Source of the DNA: Minisyncoccota bacterium
GTDB taxonomy: Bacteria; Patescibacteriota; JACMRA01
Length of the DNA stretch: 34,138 nt
Assembly (NCBI GenBank): GCA_014376695.1
Contig: JACMRA010000006.1
Span: forward strand, 1 to 34,138
Direction: 5' to 3'
In this document: positions 32,760 to 34,138 of the stretch, piece after piece
Layout: each line of letters starts with the position of its first letter
Numbering within the stretch: position 1 is the stretch's first letter
The notes under the pieces: generated by a model
Told to the model about the DNA's origin: nothing
The model's input: the letters and a program-made list of their open reading frames with translations, nothing else
Databases searched by the model: none
Program-made: the position numbers and the translations under genes

Positions 32760-33801
32760 TCTCAAGCTCCAGCTTCAACCCTACCTAGACAACAAATACA
32801 TCGCCGTCCAAAAACACCCTGAGTATGATTTGTTCATCTATAACTACACCCAAAAAGTTCAATACGAAGCCAAGTGGGATGAGATTACAATGATGACTCG
32901 AGGTTTAGTACTGGATATGAAGGGTAATATTATCGCTAGGCCACTGCCAAAGTTTTTTAATACGGATCAAGTTGGTGGAATGCCGAGTGGTCAAATTATC
33001 GAGGAGGGCTTTGAGGTGTATGAGAAGTTAGATGGCTCGCTTGGGATTATGTTCTACTGGGATAACCAATGGAATATTGCGACCCGCGGGTCATTTGCCT
33101 CCGAACAGGCGATTTTTGCTTCTGATAATTTAATGCCAATTTATGCCGATTATATCAAGGATTTTGATACGCGCCTGACTTATATTATGGAGATTATTTA
33201 CCCAAGTAATCGGATTGTGGTTGATTACGCTGATAGCCGGCGACTAGTTTTGCTCGGGGTTATTGATACAGCTAGCGGTCAAGAGATAGATATTAGGACT
33301 GTAAATTACCCTGACAAGGCCAAGTTATACCAGGGATTAGCAGACTTTGACCAGATTAAATCACTAGAAAATCACCATGGCGAGGGCTTTGTGATACGGT
33401 TTAGGAATGGACATCGGGCTAAGTTCAAGTTTTCAGAATACAAGAGACTTCACAAGATACTGACCAACGTGACCAACCGAACCGTGTGGGAATATTTACG
33501 CGAGGGACGTGAGTTCGATGAATTACTGGAGCGAGTCCCCGACGAATTCTACACCTGGCTAAAAAGCACCAAACTAAAGCTCCAAACTCAATATCAACAA
33601 AAAATCACCCAATTAGAGGCGATTATCCAAGGATTAGACAAGTCAGCGGATCGCAAATCCCTAGCCAAAGTTATTGCCAACTGTTACCCGCAAGATGCCA
33701 AATACCTATTCGGGCTAATTGACGGCCGAGATATTACGGATCAATTGTGGAGAGATCTCAAACCAGTTTTTGGCAAGCCGTTTAAGAGCGAGGAGGGGTA
33801 G
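32746..33801 (+). CDS. T4 Rnl1-like RNA ligase
   Basis: 351 residues from ATG 32746, overlapping the RlaP gene; an upstream in-frame start (32722) lies deeper in that gene. Nucleotidyltransferase motifs in order: motif I EKLDGSLG with the AMP-accepting Lys94, ATRGSF with Arg114, motif III-like YIMEIIYP (Glu149), motif IV GEGFVIRF (Glu213), motif V RAKFKFSEY (Lys226, Lys228). MMTRGLVLD (49-57) before motif I is typical of the T4 Rnl1/tRNA-ligase branch. A helical C-terminal domain (about 235-351) resembles that of Rnl1. It joins 5'-phosphate to 3'-OH RNA ends using ATP; with RlaP it forms a likely tRNA repair cassette, perhaps answering anticodon nucleases. Confidence 0.92.
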   Translation: MPKNSLKLQLQPYLDNKYIAVQKHPEYDLFIYNYTQKVQYEAKWDEITMMTRGLVLDMKGNIIARPLPKFFNTDQVGGMPSGQIIEEGFEVYEKLDGSLGIMFYWDNQWNIATRGSFASEQAIFASDNLMPIYADYIKDFDTRLTYIMEIIYPSNRIVVDYADSRRLVLLGVIDTASGQEIDIRTVNYPDKAKLYQGLADFDQIKSLENHHGEGFVIRFRNGHRAKFKFSEYKRLHKILTNVTNRTVWEYLREGREFDELLERVPDEFYTWLKSTKLKLQTQYQQKITQLEAIIQGLDKSADRKSLAKVIANCYPQDAKYLFGLIDGRDITDQLWRDLKPVFGKPFKSEEG

Positions 33802-33969
33802 AAAAATGGTTTGTCGGTGAACTATAGACAGAACTCACAAGAGTAACTATCAAAAAGATTATAGTTTAATCCAAAATAGTGTTAGACCCGCTAGCAAATC
33901 GAGCTTGAATAATCTTATTATTTTATAAGATAAAATCTAATGGCTATATGATAAAACTGACATTATTTT

Positions 33970-33998
33970 TTGACAAGATGTTTATTTTATGCTGTAAT
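33970..33998 (+). promoter_or_regulatory. Promoter upstream of a hairpin leader
   Basis: TTGACA (33970-33975), 17 bp, TGTAAT (33993-33998). A transcript would begin near 34005 and carry the inverted repeat at 34022-34042 in its leader. Region 33802-33969 shows no gene. Confidence 0.5.
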
Positions 33999-34021
33999 GG
34001 GTATGTATCTTGAAACGGAAC

Positions 34022-34042
34022 AATTGCAAGTAAATTGCAATT
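34022..34042. promoter_or_regulatory. Inverted repeat AATTGCAA-N5-TTGCAATT
   Basis: Perfect 8-bp arms with a 5-bp centre, downstream of a promoter and about 55 bp before the next ATG. Could be an operator or an RNA hairpin. Confidence 0.4.
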
Positions 34043-34097
34043 CAAGTCGCGGATAGTGAATCAATAAATTTTAATTATTGGAAATTATAAAAGCTTT

Positions 34098-34138
34098 ATG
34101 GAGAGTCCCAGATTAAAAAAACCGGAGATTGAAATTGA
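34098..34138 (+). CDS. Start of a gene running off the window
   Basis: ATG at 34098 opens MESPRLKKPEIEI to the window end. TATAAA lies exactly 6 nt before the ATG, as at other leaderless starts here, so this is probably a real gene start. Product unknown. Confidence 0.4.
   Translation, partial: MESPRLKKPEIEI

Overview
The window is low-GC, compact, uses the standard stop codons, and reads like a Candidate Phyla Radiation (Patescibacteria) genome, most likely Saccharibacteria-like; the phylum is an inference. Supporting it are a VirB4/TraC-type ATPase with a long disordered N-terminus, comM without other housekeeping genes nearby, a membrane-anchored double-fasciclin protein, a CcdA-thioredoxin fusion, a DUF3137 protein, and many starts with no Shine-Dalgarno sequence. 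TGA ends at least two genes, so the SR1/Gracilibacteria code (TGA = Gly) is not in use.

Layout. Positions 1-5891 (minus) hold the 5' part of a giant secreted protein gene: signal peptide, Cys-containing N-terminal region, one canonical SdrD_B domain, then eleven more of about 107 residues each; its 3' end is outside the window. Positions 6072-11932 carry a polytopic membrane protein, an N-truncated AbiEi-like antitoxin without toxin, a small secreted protein, a C-terminal fragment of DNA topoisomerase I, a possible DegT-like protein and three small unknowns. Positions 12043-15100 hold an inverted-repeat-rich stretch, an OLD-like TOPRIM protein with a degenerate ATPase half, and comM.

The most unusual part is 15056-18060. 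The last 15 codons of comM occur three times, in direct orientation. The copies bound two modules of 1.9 and 1.1 kb, each with a single gene and its own promoter, and each gene is now broken by an in-frame TAA (one also by a frameshift). A similar arrangement lies at 27850-29667: a 46-bp sequence from the 3' end of a glutathionylspermidine-synthase-like gene is repeated on the far side of a PadR-PspC gene pair. No integrase is visible. These look like small integrase-less elements (CIME-like) accumulated at gene 3' ends.

Positions 18086-21456 form a redox or metal-type module: a CsoR-family regulator lacking the known copper ligands, a perfect CsoR-type palindrome between divergent genes, the fasciclin protein and a DipZ-like CcdA-thioredoxin fusion that could serve disulfide formation in exported proteins. 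Positions 21473-27890 have the VirB4-like ATPase divergent from a four-gene operon (DUF3137, small membrane protein, Gly/Ser-rich YgiB-like protein, YgiC-like ATP-grasp ligase). Positions 29686-33801 hold an SGNH hydrolase, an unknown protein, a Coq4-like HDxxH protein, and an RNA-repair pair (RlaP-type nucleotidyltransferase overlapping a T4 Rnl1-like RNA ligase). A gene begins at 34098 and leaves the window.

Several promoters place the predicted transcription start on the initiation codon, so leaderless translation is probably common here.
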